This document shows positions 26,404 through 36,025 of a stretch of DNA of 64,000 nt, in pieces. The stretch is from G963677085 sp963677085 (GTDB lineage: Bacteria; Planctomycetota; Planctomycetia; Pirellulales; Thermoguttaceae). Made by a program: the position numbers and the translations under genes. Each line of letters starts with the position of its first letter. Within the stretch, counting starts at the first letter, position 1. The stretch is from the NCBI GenBank assembly GCA_963677085.2, contig CAXXFH010000005.1:62001-126000 (forward strand). Reading direction: 5' to 3'. The notes under the pieces are model-generated. The model ran no database searches and was not told the DNA's origin. It saw only the letters and a list, made by a program, of their open reading frames with translations.

Positions 26404-29400
26404 ATGAGAATCCTGAAGCGTCCCCCCCGAGTTCGTAGATCGAATCACAACGTCAACCGGTCACGTCACTTCCAAATCGAGCCATTGGAACACCGGCTGG
26501 TTCTCTCGGGCGCGCCCCTTGGCGATCCCCTCATGCTGGGGTCCGTGGCCGAGGAAGTGCCCGTGTCGATTGCCCCCATCGCGAGCACCGCAGCGGCCGA
26601 CGAGTCGGCCCCGGAGCTAACATTGGCCTCTTCGCCCGCCGACGCCCTAGTCTACGCGTCCCAAACGGCGGCCGAATTCCAGACCGCGCAGACGTCGGCA
26701 GCCGTAGTCAGCGACCCATTTGCAGCGGTTGAAGCCATCAATCAGTTTGCCTATGACCTTTACCAGCATTTCATGCAAGAGGAAGGAAACCTCTTCCTCT
26801 CTCCGGTGAGTATCTCTACGGCGTTGGCGATGGCCTATGCCGGGGCCGCGGGAAACACGGCTGCACAAATGGCCGACGTACTGCATTTTGACCCCGCAGA
26901 CGACGGCTTACACGAATCGTTCGGCTCGTTGATGGAATCGCTCAACACTTCGGGCGAGACCAACGCATTTGACCTCAGCGTGGCCAACTCGCTTTGGCTT
27001 CAACAGGGGTGTTCCTTCAAGGACACTTACCTTCAACTCATGCAGTCGGCCTACAGCGGTGGCCTCAACGAAGTCGATTTCCAGACCGATCCCGAGGCTG
27101 CCCGAGAGATGATCAACACCTGGATCGAGCAGCAGACCAACGGCATGATCCAGGACATGCTCGGGCAAGGCGCTATCAGCGAGGCTACCCGCTCTGTTTT
27201 GGCCAACGCCATCTATTTCAACGCGCAATGGGCACATCCGTTCAAGGCGACGAACACCCACGACCGGGTGTTCACGCTGGAGTCGGGCGAGCAGATCGAC
27301 GTGCCCACGATGTACCTTCGCGAACAACTTCGCTACACGCAGCAAGACGGGTTTCAGGTGTTGGAACTGCCCTACGAGGGCGAAAAACTCTCGATGGTGC
27401 TTCTGTTACCGCAGGAAGATACAAGCTTGAACGACCTCGGCGGCGACACCTTGACCGAAGTCAACAATTGGCTGGCGCAGGGTGCCGAGAAGCAAGATGT
27501 CATCGTACGGTTGCCGAAGTTCAAGACAGAGGTCTCCAGTTCGTTGACAGAATTGCTCAAGGGCATGGGCATGAGCGACGCCTTCTCTCCGCGGGCGGCC
27601 GATTTTTCGGGCATGAGCGACGGGGGCGACCTTCGCATTAGCGACGTGCTCCACAACGCCATCGTTGAAGTTGATGAAGAAGGAGCGGAAGCTGTTGCGG
27701 CCACGGCGGTCATAAGTGTTGGCTGTGCGCCAGGCACTTCTTCTCAGTCGATAGAATTCACTGCCGATCATCCTTTCCACTTTTACATCCGCGACAATGA
27801 AACCGGCGCGATGTTGTTCATGGGGCGGATGAACGACCCGCTGCAAGCGTCGAATGATCTGGCGCCCACGGTGGTCGCGATCGAAGACTCGGGCGACGTG
27901 GAGAATGAGGATTCATCGCCAACGTCGCCTGAAGTGCCCGGCACCCCTCCGGTTGACCTGCCGTCGCAGACAACCCCGCAGAATACGCCGGTCAACACGG
28001 CCCCAAGTGACACGCCCTCGACGAGCACGCCAACCGACGATGACTACCCGGCACGGTCGGAAGAGGACGAGACACCCAGTGATGTGCTCGCGGAGGAGCT
28101 AACAACGGGCTTCGAACGATTCGCCTCGCAGGAGGAATTCAAGGAGTACGTCATTGCCGATGCCCTTCAGCGCTATGAGTATCTGTTTGGCCGCGAGTAC
28201 TCTTACATCGCATTTTCTATTGTGGGAGCCTCGGCGCTCTATCAATCGGAAACCAACACCCAGGTTATTGGCGTTGATGAATCCGACCTGATGGAAACCG
28301 ACGGCGACTACCTGTATATGCTCTCCGATGGAGAATTGGTGATCGTCGATCTTGGTTCGCCGGACGACCCTTCGGTTGCCGCTCGAGTGGAATTCGACCA
28401 GGCGATTGAATCGATGTGCCTGGCGGGCGACCGCCTGACATTGATCTCGAAGGGTTTTGAGGGAAAATTCAGCGTCACGGTCCTCGACGTTGCCAACCGC
28501 AACGCGCCGATGCTTGTTCAACAAACGACGTTCGACGGCTACTTGTATGACTCGCGAGTTATTGCCGATAAGGTGTATCTGGTGATCAGAGACTACTCCT
28601 GCTGCCTACCTCGTCCGGAAACCATACCGATCGAGGAAGACGCCTCGGACGGCGACGCAACTCAACCCCGCTACCGTTACGAGACGAAAGAGGAATATCG
28701 GCAGCGCGTGGAGGAGCAATGGGCTGACTACGTCGTGTCCAAGTATACATGCCAAGATGTATCGGGCGAGGTGATCGACGGCGGTTGGATCACCGAGCCG
28801 ACCGACATCTACAAGCCCAGGGAATCCGAGGGACTAAGTTCGCTAAGCACGATTGCCGTAATCGACATGGCATCGGACGAACCCGGGCCGACCGATTCGA
28901 TCAGCGTACCCACCGGCAGCATCTCGGCGGTCTATGCGACCACGGAAAGCCTTTACGTGCTGGGAACGGCCATCTACGGTTCGTATGGCGATTGGATTGT
29001 GTGGGGAGGGCCAAGCACAGAAACCGTCATCAACAAGATCGACCTGACCGGCGACGATGGCGGGCTGCAATGGGTGGCCTCAGGGAAAGTAGCGGGACAG
29101 GTGCTCGATCAGTTTTCCGTCGACGAGCACGGCGGACTGCTACGTGTCGCCACGACCGACCCCCTAGGAGTTGACATACAACAAAGCAATCTGTTTGTCC
29201 TCGAGCAAGATGGTTCGGTGCTCGAAGTGATCGGTTCGGTCGAAGGGTTGGCTCCTGGTGAGCAAATTTATTCGGTCCGTTTTTGGGGAGACCAAGCGTA
29301 TGTGGTGACGTTCCGAAACATCGACCCATTGTTCGCCATCGACCTGAGCAACCCGACCAATCCCGAAGTGAAAGGGGAATTGGAAATCACGGGATTCTCC

Positions 29401-30228
29401 ACCTACCTTCACGCGATCGAAGGTGGTTTTCTCATCGGTCTCGGATGCGATGCGGATGTCGAAACGGGAACCTTCCAGGAGCCGCAAGTTTCGTTGTTCG
29501 ATGTAAGCGACCTTAGCAATCCGGAACTGGTGGATCGGTTTGCTATCGACACGGCAGTTGTCGGTCGCCGAGATATTTTCAGCGATCACCATGTCGTGGC
29601 CTATTATCCGGAGAGTCAGATCCTCACGGTATCGATTGCGGATGTTGCCACAGGTTTGCTCGAAGAAGTCAATGGCGCGTGTGTCAACGATCTGTTTGTG
29701 TTTCACGTCGACACAACCGGCGCCACAGCCGGACTCGAGTTGCTCGGGCGAATTGAGCACGACGCCAGCGTGCTGCGCAGCGTGCAAATTGGCGACAGAT
29801 TGATTTCGATCTCAGGAGAGGCAATCCAGGTGCACAACCTGGGTGATCCGGAGCAGGTCGTCGCCACGCTAGCGATTCGCGAGACTGTTGCGGTACCGCT
29901 GTTGCCGAACACGTCCCACCCTGGCGGCGATTCCAATTCAAACACGGAAGAAACGAAGGCCCGATGGACCGATCCGGCGATCGAGACATTTGCTGTCACA
30001 TCGCTGCCGATAAGTGCCGAGGTCATCACCGCCTTGGCACAGGCGCTTACCGCGAAGAAGGGCGGAAACAACAGCGACACTCAGACACAAGCCCAGGAGG
30101 CAGCACACCGGCAATGGCTGTTTGCGACATCGTCGCAACAGGAGAACAACGGCGAATCGCGGCAAAAATCGTTTCAAGCGGCTGAATTTGATGTGCCAGC
30201 CCCCACGATACTGGGCGAATGGTGGTAG
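26404..30228 (+). CDS. Exported serpin fused to a secreted beta-propeller
   Basis: 1274 residues. The N-terminus carries the LEPR-XLL-like export motif (IEPLEHRLVLSG, about residues 22-33). Residues 100-485 form a complete serpin: LFLSPVSISTALAMAYAGA, the VANSLWLQ strand, the hinge EEGAEAVAATAV of an inhibitory serpin, and the closing FTADHPFHFYIRD and LFMGRMNDP. A Pro/Thr-rich linker (about 490-570) leads to a C-terminal part (about 570-1200) that resembles the secreted beta-propeller family PF09826 (VIGVDESDLMETDGDYLYML). It would trap serine or cysteine proteases outside or at the cell surface while the propeller binds a partner. The 5-prime region is divergent from the chemosensory operon; a hairpin follows the stop. 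Confidence 0.88.
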   Translation: MRILKRPPRVRRSNHNVNRSRHFQIEPLEHRLVLSGAPLGDPLMLGSVAEEVPVSIAPIASTAAADESAPELTLASSPADALVYASQTAAEFQTAQTSAAVVSDPFAAVEAINQFAYDLYQHFMQEEGNLFLSPVSISTALAMAYAGAAGNTAAQMADVLHFDPADDGLHESFGSLMESLNTSGETNAFDLSVANSLWLQQGCSFKDTYLQLMQSAYSGGLNEVDFQTDPEAAREMINTWIEQQTNGMIQDMLGQGAISEATRSVLANAIYFNAQWAHPFKATNTHDRVFTLESGEQIDVPTMYLREQLRYTQQDGFQVLELPYEGEKLSMVLLLPQEDTSLNDLGGDTLTEVNNWLAQGAEKQDVIVRLPKFKTEVSSSLTELLKGMGMSDAFSPRAADFSGMSDGGDLRISDVLHNAIVEVDEEGAEAVAATAVISVGCAPGTSSQSIEFTADHPFHFYIRDNETGAMLFMGRMNDPLQASNDLAPTVVAIEDSGDVENEDSSPTSPEVPGTPPVDLPSQTTPQNTPVNTAPSDTPSTSTPTDDDYPARSEEDETPSDVLAEELTTGFERFASQEEFKEYVIADALQRYEYLFGREYSYIAFSIVGASALYQSETNTQVIGVDESDLMETDGDYLYMLSDGELVIVDLGSPDDPSVAARVEFDQAIESMCLAGDRLTLISKGFEGKFSVTVLDVANRNAPMLVQQTTFDGYLYDSRVIADKVYLVIRDYSCCLPRPETIPIEEDASDGDATQPRYRYETKEEYRQRVEEQWADYVVSKYTCQDVSGEVIDGGWITEPTDIYKPRESEGLSSLSTIAVIDMASDEPGPTDSISVPTGSISAVYATTESLYVLGTAIYGSYGDWIVWGGPSTETVINKIDLTGDDGGLQWVASGKVAGQVLDQFSVDEHGGLLRVATTDPLGVDIQQSNLFVLEQDGSVLEVIGSVEGLAPGEQIYSVRFWGDQAYVVTFRNIDPLFAIDLSNPTNPEVKGELEITGFSTYLHAIEGGFLIGLGCDADVETGTFQEPQVSLFDVSDLSNPELVDRFAIDTAVVGRRDIFSDHHVVAYYPESQILTVSIADVATGLLEEVNGACVNDLFVFHVDTTGATAGLELLGRIEHDASVLRSVQIGDRLISISGEAIQVHNLGDPEQVVATLAIRETVAVPLLPNTSHPGGDSNSNTEETKARWTDPAIETFAVTSLPISAEVITALAQALTAKKGGNNSDTQTQAQEAAHRQWLFATSSQQENNGESRQKSFQAAEFDVPAPTILGEWW

Positions 30229-30804
30229 GGAAGTCTGGTTAGACGCCCAAGTTGCCCTGGTAACCCAGATTTCCCGCAGCGAAGTACCCCCCGGGGAAGC
30301 GGTACCCTCGGCTTCCCGCTGGGATCCATCCCCTGCCCATCTACCGGGCGGGGATGGGTCCCGTTCTCGTCGTCGGAGCGTAATGCAATTCTCACAAGCT
30401 CTTTTGTTATCTTCTGATGCGTCGGCCACGAGCCACAGACGATGGTGAATGGCATGGTGCGATTCTGTGAACCTGCACGGCCCCAGTAACCTGGCCAAGG
30501 GTTGCGGAGTATTTGTGAGTGCCCGAGTTGTGCAGCTCTATTTATTACTGGTGGCGACACCTAAAATAATCACATCTTGGCGCCCAGGGCAATCCGTGGA
30601 TTGGAGCTCGTATCGGTTGCCCAGCAAGGTTGGGCTATGCGGGCGCTAATCGAATCTGCACATTGGCGAGCCCTCCAATCGGGTTTGAAGAAATCGGTGA
30701 TGCCGGCTATAGTGGGTTCTGGGGCGATCACTCCCAACCCAAAGGGGTGTGTTTGTCTCGAAAAAAGTGCGTGACATTCTCCAGGGAAACCGGCCTATAG
30801 GAAT
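30229..30804. other. 576-bp region between the fusion gene and the ECF operon
   Basis: It holds a strong hairpin at 30321-30362 and otherwise no gene. The promoter of the ECF sigma operon must lie in its right half; I see no clear sigma-70 pair, which would fit autoregulation by the ECF factor. Confidence 0.45.
30321..30362 (+). terminator. Long GC-rich hairpin downstream of the serpin-propeller gene
   Basis: GGGATCCATCCCCTGCCC pairs with GGGCGGGGATGGGTCCC (one bulge, one mismatch) around ATCTACC, about 90 bases after the stop. The flanking bases have no long T run beyond TTCTCG. It is probably a transcription stop or 3-prime stabiliser. Confidence 0.5.
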
Positions 30805-31437
30805 ATGCAGGAATCGCCGTTAACATCCGCCGAGTCGCTGCTGCGAGAGGCGAAGGCAGGGACGCCTGACTGCTTGGGAGCCTTATTGCAGTTGTATGGC
30901 AACTACCTGAAGGTCCTGGCTGCCGGCCAATTGGATCGTAGGCTTTCTGCGCGCATCGGGCCATCGGACATTGTCCAGGAGACGCTCCTCGAAGCCCATC
31001 GCGATTTTGCCGCATTTCGCGGCACGACACGTCAGGAGTTTCTGGCGTGGCTGCGGAAAATCCTGGTGAACAACCTCTCGCGGACCGCGGAACGCCACCT
31101 CCATGCCGCCAAACGGGATGTCCGCCGCGAGGTCGCGATTCCCGTGCTTACGGAAGCGCTGAATCGATCGGCCGGCCGGCTAGAAGCCGTGTTGGCCGAT
31201 TCGGCGACTTCGCCAAGCTCGAATTTCGATCGGCAGGAAAACGCGCTGATCGTGGCCGACCAACTTGCGGAACTTCCGCGTGACTATCGCGAGGTGCTTA
31301 CGATGCGGCATTTGCAGGGCATGTCGTTCGACGAAATCGCGGAATGTCTCAACCGCAGTCCTGGAGCGGCACGCATGTTGTGGCTCCGTGCCGTCGAGGC
31401 GTTGCGCAAAGGCCTTCGGTTGCGGAGGCAGTTGTGA
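30805..31437 (+). CDS. ECF-type RNA polymerase sigma factor
   Basis: 210 residues with sigma region 2 (ARIGPSDIVQETLLEAHRDF) and region 4 (LPRDYREVLTMRHLQGMSFDEIAECLNRS), typical of planctomycete ECF sigma factors that pair with Ser/Thr kinases instead of anti-sigma factors. It redirects RNA polymerase to its regulon. Its TGA stop overlaps the GTG start of the kinase gene by four bases (GTGA), so the two are coupled. Region 3 is absent, as expected. The target regulon is unknown; the downstream exported protein may be regulated with it. Confidence 0.9.
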   Translation: MQESPLTSAESLLREAKAGTPDCLGALLQLYGNYLKVLAAGQLDRRLSARIGPSDIVQETLLEAHRDFAAFRGTTRQEFLAWLRKILVNNLSRTAERHLHAAKRDVRREVAIPVLTEALNRSAGRLEAVLADSATSPSSNFDRQENALIVADQLAELPRDYREVLTMRHLQGMSFDEIAECLNRSPGAARMLWLRAVEALRKGLRLRRQL

Positions 31438-34166
31438 AGAACACCAAGGTTGCATTGAGTTCCCTCGAAGCGGCACCTTGCGAGAGCGATGCTTTGGCGA
31501 AAAACGAACTCTCGGGGATCGACGCCCTGTCGGAAACCGACCAGCAGCGACTTGCCGCAGTTGTTGAAAGTTATCTGGTTGAGATGGAACAAGGGTTGGC
31601 GCCCGATCCCGAGCAGTTGATCGCGGTGCATCCCGATCTCGCCGGTCCACTGCGAACTCAGCTCGAAGGCCTGAGGATCTTGCACCAGGCCACGCTCGAA
31701 CTTGCACCGGCTGCCCCAAAGCCTCCACATCGTCCGAGCCTCCGCAAACGTCTCGGCGACTATGAGGTCGTTCGCGAAATCGGCCGCGGTGGTATGGGCG
31801 TGGTCTATGAAGCGCAACAGATTTCACTCAACCGCCGCGTAGCGTTAAAACTTCTTCCCTTTGCGGCTGTGCTCGATCAGAAGCAGATCGCGCGATTCAA
31901 GAACGAAGCCCTTGCCGCGGCTCAATTGCATCACCCGCATATTGTGCCAGTTTTCTCCGTCGGTTGCGAACGAGGGGTACATTACTACACGATGCAGTTT
32001 GTCGAGGGGCAATCCCTCAGCGAAGTTCTTCGCGAGTTGCGGGCTGCCTCGGCCACGCCGCGAGAGCCATCTACCGTAGACGCACATTCCGCGGAGGCAA
32101 CCCCGGCCGGCAAGCCCTTGCCGAGTACTCTGCAAGCCTTTTCCACCGTCGGCGCACCATGTAATCGTGAATATATCCGCACGATCGTACGCTTGGGCAC
32201 CCAAGCGGCCGACGCCTTGCAGTATGCGCACGACTGTGGAATTGTTCACCGCGACGTGAAACCTTCCAACCTGTTGCTCGACACGCAGGGAGAGATCTGG
32301 GTCGCCGATTTTGGCTTGGCACATGTACGCAACGATGCAAGTTTGACCGTGTCGGGCGACGTACTCGGTACGGTTCGGTATATGAGTCCCGAACAGGCGG
32401 CAGGCCACTCTGCTGCGATCGACCAGCGAACCGATATTTATTCGCTGGGTGTTACCTTATACGAACTACTTACGCTTCAGCCGGTTTTTGCTGGCGATGA
32501 TCCCCGGCAGTTGCTCAGCAAGTTGGCACAAGACGATCCCGTCGCGCCGTGTCGCCACAATCCTTCGATTCCCCCCGACCTGGAAACGGTCCTTTTGAAA
32601 TCCATTGCCAAGTCGCCCGAGCATCGCTATGCATCGGCCGCCGATCTGGCATCGGATTTGCGTAGTTTTCTGGCCGGCAAACCGATTCGTGCCCGGCGGC
32701 CCACCGTGGTCGACCGTACGACCAAATGGGCGCAGCGCCATCGCGCGCTGGTAACATCGGCGATTGCGGTGTTTTTGCTTGCCGTCGTGGGCATGGCGGC
32801 CGGGTTGTTTATGATCGCCCGAGAGCATCGTCGCACAAAAACGGCGCTGGCCCATGCCGAACACAACTATCGCCAAGCGCGAGAAGTTGTTGACCGATTG
32901 GGAGCCCAATATGCGGAACGGCTCGCCACGCTACCTGGCACAGAATCTTTGCGTCGCCAGTTGTTGGCCGACACGCTTGCCTATTACCAGGGCTTCGTCG
33001 AGGAGACGCGTGGCGATGGCCGACTGAAAGCCGATCTGGCCACAACCCATTTCAAAATGGGAAAACTTTCCGAGCAACTTGGCGCCGTTAACGAGGCCAA
33101 GGCGGCCTACCGCCAGGCGCTCGAAATGCTTGAGCAACTCGTTCGGAAAAACCCTGGCAACGCGGAATATCGTGCCGATTTGGCGCTCTGCCTGAACAGC
33201 ATCGCGTTGGGCCTTGCCCGCTCGGGCAAGACGGTCGAAGCAGAAAACGCCTACCGTCGAGCTATCGGATTCCAGAAACAGCTTGTCGAAATCGATTCGG
33301 ATACACTCAGCTACCAAGCCGATTTGGCCCTTACCTATGGGAACTTGGGGCTCCTTCTCAATGGCCCCGGACGCACCGAAGAGAGTAGAGCGTGCTACGA
33401 GAAGGCGATCGAACAACAACGCGCGTTAGTGGAACGGTTTGCAGACAATGCACAGTATCGTCGCCGACTCGCACTCAGCCTGAATAACCTGAGTTTCATC
33501 GAAGCCGATAGCGATCTCGAAGCAGCATTACAGGCGTGTGGCGAAGCAATTGCCATTAACCGTCGCTTGACCGAAGACTATCCCGACGACACTTGTCATC
33601 TTACGGATCTCGCTCTGAGCCTTAACAACCAGGGCTCGTTGCAGAGCCGGGCTGGAAAGTTGAATCAGGCATGTGCGTTATATCAAGAAGCTATCGCCGT
33701 GGGTGAACGCCTGCGGCACAAGTCGCCATCCGTAGTGACCTATCAAAGCGACTTGGCTGTCGCGTATAACAACCTTGGCCAGGCGCAAGCCAAGATTCCA
33801 CAGTACGAAGAAGCCATTGGCTCGTTTCGTGTCGCCAAAGCACTTTTCGGGCAGTTGATCGAAGGTGCTCCCGACCATCTCGGCTACCGCAGCAGCCTAG
33901 GCGGAGTGCTGAACAACGAGGCGATGATCCTCGAGCGGCTCGGGCAAACGGACGAGGCCCTGGCGGTCTATCGAGAAGCGATCGAGCATCAACGCTTTGC
34001 CGTGAAGTGCGCGCCACAGGTGCGGACTTTCGGTGAGTTCCTCGTGCGCCAATACGTCAACTATGGGCAATTGCTTCGAAGCGTTGGACGACAAGATGAA
34101 GCTGAAGAGATTGACTTGGCTCGCCGCCAAATTCACGAAACGTTTGCCGCAGTCGAAGGTGGGTAG
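31434..34166 (+). CDS. Membrane Ser/Thr protein kinase with TPR repeats
   Basis: 910 residues from the GTG at 31434, chosen because it overlaps the sigma gene stop and GGAGG sits just upstream; a longer reading to 31344 runs inside the sigma gene. The kinase domain (about 105-400) has GRGGMGVVY, Lys in VALKLL, catalytic HRDVKPSN, DFGLAHV and MSPEQ. A membrane helix follows (VTSAIAVFLLAVVGMAAGLFMI, about 455-480), then about 400 residues of TPR-like helices outside the kinase (repeated ALSLNNLG-type and EEAIGSFR units). PknB-type signalling across the membrane; probably phosphorylates or regulates the linked sigma factor. Confidence 0.93.
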   Translation: MKNTKVALSSLEAAPCESDALAKNELSGIDALSETDQQRLAAVVESYLVEMEQGLAPDPEQLIAVHPDLAGPLRTQLEGLRILHQATLELAPAAPKPPHRPSLRKRLGDYEVVREIGRGGMGVVYEAQQISLNRRVALKLLPFAAVLDQKQIARFKNEALAAAQLHHPHIVPVFSVGCERGVHYYTMQFVEGQSLSEVLRELRAASATPREPSTVDAHSAEATPAGKPLPSTLQAFSTVGAPCNREYIRTIVRLGTQAADALQYAHDCGIVHRDVKPSNLLLDTQGEIWVADFGLAHVRNDASLTVSGDVLGTVRYMSPEQAAGHSAAIDQRTDIYSLGVTLYELLTLQPVFAGDDPRQLLSKLAQDDPVAPCRHNPSIPPDLETVLLKSIAKSPEHRYASAADLASDLRSFLAGKPIRARRPTVVDRTTKWAQRHRALVTSAIAVFLLAVVGMAAGLFMIAREHRRTKTALAHAEHNYRQAREVVDRLGAQYAERLATLPGTESLRRQLLADTLAYYQGFVEETRGDGRLKADLATTHFKMGKLSEQLGAVNEAKAAYRQALEMLEQLVRKNPGNAEYRADLALCLNSIALGLARSGKTVEAENAYRRAIGFQKQLVEIDSDTLSYQADLALTYGNLGLLLNGPGRTEESRACYEKAIEQQRALVERFADNAQYRRRLALSLNNLSFIEADSDLEAALQACGEAIAINRRLTEDYPDDTCHLTDLALSLNNQGSLQSRAGKLNQACALYQEAIAVGERLRHKSPSVVTYQSDLAVAYNNLGQAQAKIPQYEEAIGSFRVAKALFGQLIEGAPDHLGYRSSLGGVLNNEAMILERLGQTDEALAVYREAIEHQRFAVKCAPQVRTFGEFLVRQYVNYGQLLRSVGRQDEAEEIDLARRQIHETFAAVEGG

Positions 34167-34171
34167 TCGCT

Positions 34172-35539
34172 ATGTTTCAGTACCGTTTCTCCAGAACTAA
34201 GCGGCCCTCGCAACGCACGCCGCGCAGACACCTTCGGCTTTGTCCTTGTCGTCGCCTGATGATCGAGTCGATGGAAGAACGGGCAATGCTTTCGGCTGTA
34301 CCATGGAGTTATGATGGTGAGACCTTAGCCTACTTGGGGGCGCTTTCCTGCAGCGGCACGGGCGACCAATTGAACGTCTACGTGCAAAGCGCAGATTACG
34401 ATGCAGCATGCAGCGCATTGCAGGCCGTGGGTTACGACCCGGCCGAAAGCAGCGACAATCTGCTGGACGTCGGTCAGGCACTTCACGCTGACGAGGGTGA
34501 ATCGGAGTTTGACGGCAACCTCATAACCTTTGCGAGCGAAATCCTTGCGATCGAATTGGATGTCGACAGTCTGTTCCTTACGTGTAGTAGTGTTTCTCAG
34601 GTCACGGTAGTTCATCCTGACGGAACGGTGGTTGAAGGAGGGAGTGGCGGACTTCCTGGCGACACGCCTGGTGACACGTCTGGTGAAATGATCTCCCCGT
34701 CACCGAATGACCGAGAGGATGGTGGGATGGTCGATCTGACCGGCTTGGTCAACCTCGGTCGTTCGCTATCCAATGGCCAGTCGGGCATCGCGTGCCGAGC
34801 GATTTCTCCCCAGGCCACGTTGACTACCTTGGAGAAGACCGATGGAAACTCGGTACTCCCGCAGCGTGTCCGCGTCGATGCCACCGCAGCAAGAGCACTG
34901 TGTTTCGAGTTGGTCGGCACCGCGGTGAGCAGAGCAGCAGCGAGCAATGTCCTGAGCAAGGATTTGTCGCGGTTCGACCGACACAACTGGGCGATCAGCA
35001 GTTTCAAGCAGCTCGAAGCATTGCCATCGAACGTCGAGCTCGATCGAGCCGACAGGACCTTCACTCGCTCGACGGAATCGAAAATCCCGGTGTCCTCTGA
35101 GGCCGATTCCAACGCACCTTCGAGTAATCCCACACCGTTGTCGGACGCTCCCGATGTTTCAGCCGATCCGCATGCATATGCTCCGGTTCGCCGGGAGTCG
35201 CTCGACGTCGCAGGCTGGCAGGCTACAACTCTCTTTGACGATTCCAAGATGGCAGAGTATATCGAAAACGCCACGGATTCTTCCGCCGAGCAGCGTGACG
35301 CAGTGCTGGCCGAGTGGCCCAACTCTCGGGCGAACGAACTGGAGGCACTCAGCACGCTTCCGATTGTGAACCATCGCCACATTCGGAGGGCACATCCCGT
35401 GGACATCGTCGCCTTGGTTGGTTCGGCATACGCGTATCTCCAATTGTCGCGCAAGCGGACCGAGCCTGATGAATGTTCCGAAAACCCTCTGCCGCAACGT
35501 AAGCAGCTACCGTTGCCCGGTCGAGTGTCGGTGGCGTAA
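34172..35539 (+). CDS. Exported LEPR-XLL-like protein of unknown function
   Basis: 455 residues. The N-terminus is strongly basic (RTPRRHLRLCPCRRLM), then IESMEERAMLSAVPW, a variant of the LEPR-XLL signal seen on planctomycete exported proteins, as in the serpin-propeller protein. A Gly/Ser/Thr/Asp-rich region (about 155-185, GDTPGDTSGEM) suggests an extracellular linker. A hydrophobic segment near 410-425 (PVDIVALVGSAYAYLQL) may anchor it. I recognise no catalytic domain. It starts five bases after the kinase stop and is third gene of the sigma-kinase unit, so it is likely coexpressed. Possible surface target or input. Confidence 0.7.
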   Translation: MFQYRFSRTKRPSQRTPRRHLRLCPCRRLMIESMEERAMLSAVPWSYDGETLAYLGALSCSGTGDQLNVYVQSADYDAACSALQAVGYDPAESSDNLLDVGQALHADEGESEFDGNLITFASEILAIELDVDSLFLTCSSVSQVTVVHPDGTVVEGGSGGLPGDTPGDTSGEMISPSPNDREDGGMVDLTGLVNLGRSLSNGQSGIACRAISPQATLTTLEKTDGNSVLPQRVRVDATAARALCFELVGTAVSRAAASNVLSKDLSRFDRHNWAISSFKQLEALPSNVELDRADRTFTRSTESKIPVSSEADSNAPSSNPTPLSDAPDVSADPHAYAPVRRESLDVAGWQATTLFDDSKMAEYIENATDSSAEQRDAVLAEWPNSRANELEALSTLPIVNHRHIRRAHPVDIVALVGSAYAYLQLSRKRTEPDECSENPLPQRKQLPLPGRVSVA

Positions 35540-36025
35540 TGCTGTCTTTCCGAAGCCGGATTCTTGGGGGAGGACCATCTTGTCCCGGCCCGGTGTTGGG
35601 TATTTCTTCCGGATGTCAGCCGTCCCATCCCCGCTGGAGAACTGTCTTCGGGCTACGGTAACAGCAGGGGACAGCATCAGTCCAGACCGTGGAGGATAAT
35701 GGTTCGGTTTGTGGTGTAAGACATTGTTGGTAAACCACTTGCGTTAATCGACGTCGCGTGAAAGCCGCGTGCGCAGCGAGGCATTTCAAACCGCCAGGTG
35801 GCCAGATTCGGGCTTCTCGGAAGCAGAAAACGGGCTGAACTGTTCGACCGGCACAACCGATATTTGCGTAGTATGGCAATTGCGATATAATGCAAGTAAC
35901 GGCAGCCCGCCTGAGTTGGGCGGTCACTGGCTAGCAACGGGCATGAGGGCCTTCGTCCAGGCCAGATTCTCTGTTGCCCACGAACGCACTCTTTGGCACT
36001 TCAACGGTCTATTGAGTATTCATTC
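35540..36025. other. 486-bp region upstream of the ArsR-cytochrome cluster
   Basis: No gene. It holds a good promoter at 35864-35891 for the ArsR gene. The stretch 35560-35720 contains GC-rich partial inversions but no clear terminator for the preceding gene. Confidence 0.5.
35864..35891 (+). promoter_or_regulatory. Predicted promoter of the ArsR/octaheme cluster
   Basis: TTGCGT (35864-35869) and TATAAT (35886-35891) are 16 bases apart, about 135 bases before the regulator start. The interval holds GCAATTGC, a small palindrome where the adjacent ArsR-type repressor might bind. It is the only strong promoter in the region. Confidence 0.5.

Noticed and set aside
31344..31433. Kinase start inside the sigma factor gene
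   Set aside because: The GTG at 31434 overlaps the sigma stop by four bases with GGAGG upstream, the typical coupled arrangement.
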